DNA of 5,176 nt from positions 1 through 5,176 of the forward strand of contig CAILKC010000528.1 of the NCBI GenBank assembly GCA_903834675.1, read 5' to 3'. How positions within the stretch are numbered: position 1 is the stretch's first letter; every line of letters begins with the position of its first letter. This DNA comes from an uncultured Victivallales bacterium (GTDB lineage Bacteria; Verrucomicrobiota; Lentisphaeria; Oligosphaerales; JAFGRS01). Positions 5,033-5,176 of the stretch are shown here, in pieces. Both the position numbers and the translations under genes were made by a program. The notes below the pieces were generated by a model, which saw only the letters and a program-made list of their open reading frames with translations, was not told where the DNA came from and searched no databases.

Positions 5033-5176
5033 CGAACTCAGGAAGGTCCGAGATCAGGTCCGTAAGGAACTGGAACTCCGCAGCGGCGCGCATCGAGCCA
5101 AGGTGGTGGTGTGCATGGGTACCTGCGGCATTGCGGCCGGCGCCCGCGACACCATGAAGGCTCTGCTTGGCGCCCT
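5019..5176 (+). CDS. Thioredoxin-like [2Fe-2S] ferredoxin (NuoE/COG3411 type), 5' part only
   Basis: The window ends inside this gene; 52 residues are visible. It starts at GTG with a good ribosome site and reads KSLDELRKVRDQV, then a short helix and the strand-loop KVVVCMGTCGIAAGARD. That loop is the N-terminal hallmark of small thioredoxin-like [2Fe-2S] proteins related to NuoE and to the N-terminal domain of HydB/NuoF. C32 and C36 are seen here in a C-x3-C arrangement; two more cluster ligands would be expected beyond the window. Known members are electron carriers or subunits associated with NADH-dependent [FeFe]-hydrogenases. Its position at the end of the DRTGG/PHP/ATPase series matches the hydrogenase-linked gene order of anaerobes and predicts NuoE/HydC-, NuoF/HydB- and HydA-like genes to the right. 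Confidence 0.88.
   Translation, partial: MKSLDELRKVRDQVRKELELRSGAHRAKVVVCMGTCGIAAGARDTMKALLGA

Noticed and set aside
4407..5093. A 228-residue minus-strand open frame over the second ATPase
   Set aside because: It is Pro/Arg/Ala-rich without any motif and lies opposite a gene with intact N, G1 and G2 boxes.

Overview
The window is GC-rich DNA, clearly bacterial, with dense rightward genes in its second half. It most likely comes from an anaerobic member of the Planctomycetes-Verrucomicrobia-Lentisphaerae-Kiritimatiellota assemblage. That placement is an inference. It rests on the GC-rich genes, the tandem CxxC zinc-ribbon protein of a kind common in that group, and the palindrome-rich intergenic DNA. 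No rRNA or other phylogenetic marker is present.

Layout. Positions 1-436 are non-coding. They hold an imperfect 65-66 bp tandem repeat (83-269) whose units fold into long hairpins, then a plausible sigma70-type promoter (346-374). Positions 437-1369 encode a 310-residue protein with two exactly spaced zinc ribbons and two C-terminal membrane helices; its function is unknown. Positions 1370-1945 are a long intergenic region. It contains GC hairpins after the first gene, three palindromes of the form TRCCACTYYGTGGCA about 34 bp apart, an AT-rich promoter candidate (1736-1762) and an unassigned leader.

Positions 1946-5176 are one tight operon: DRTGG-domain protein 1, CBS-pair plus GHKL/RsbW-like ATPase fusion, DRTGG-domain protein 2, PHP-domain phosphoesterase, a second small GHKL ATPase, and the start of a thioredoxin-like [2Fe-2S] ferredoxin cut off by the window edge. 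Several junctions are stop/start overlaps (ATGA, GTGA) with strong Shine-Dalgarno sequences, so the genes are probably co-transcribed and translationally coupled.

From knowledge of the families, this gene order is the one found directly upstream of trimeric [FeFe]-hydrogenase (HydABC/NuoEFG-like) genes in Clostridia and Thermotogae. The expected continuation to the right is HydC/NuoE-, HydB/NuoF- and HydA-like subunits. The biochemical role of the DRTGG/CBS/PHP/ATPase set is, as far as I know, not established. The domains suggest a nucleotide-sensing, ATP-dependent regulatory or maturation module tied to hydrogenase or redox metabolism.

The main anomaly is at the 3' end of the second ATPase gene. 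The tail after about 4915 looks out of frame. One extra C in the C5 run at 4913-4917 would restore a more gene-like tail ending in a GTGA overlap with the ferredoxin gene.
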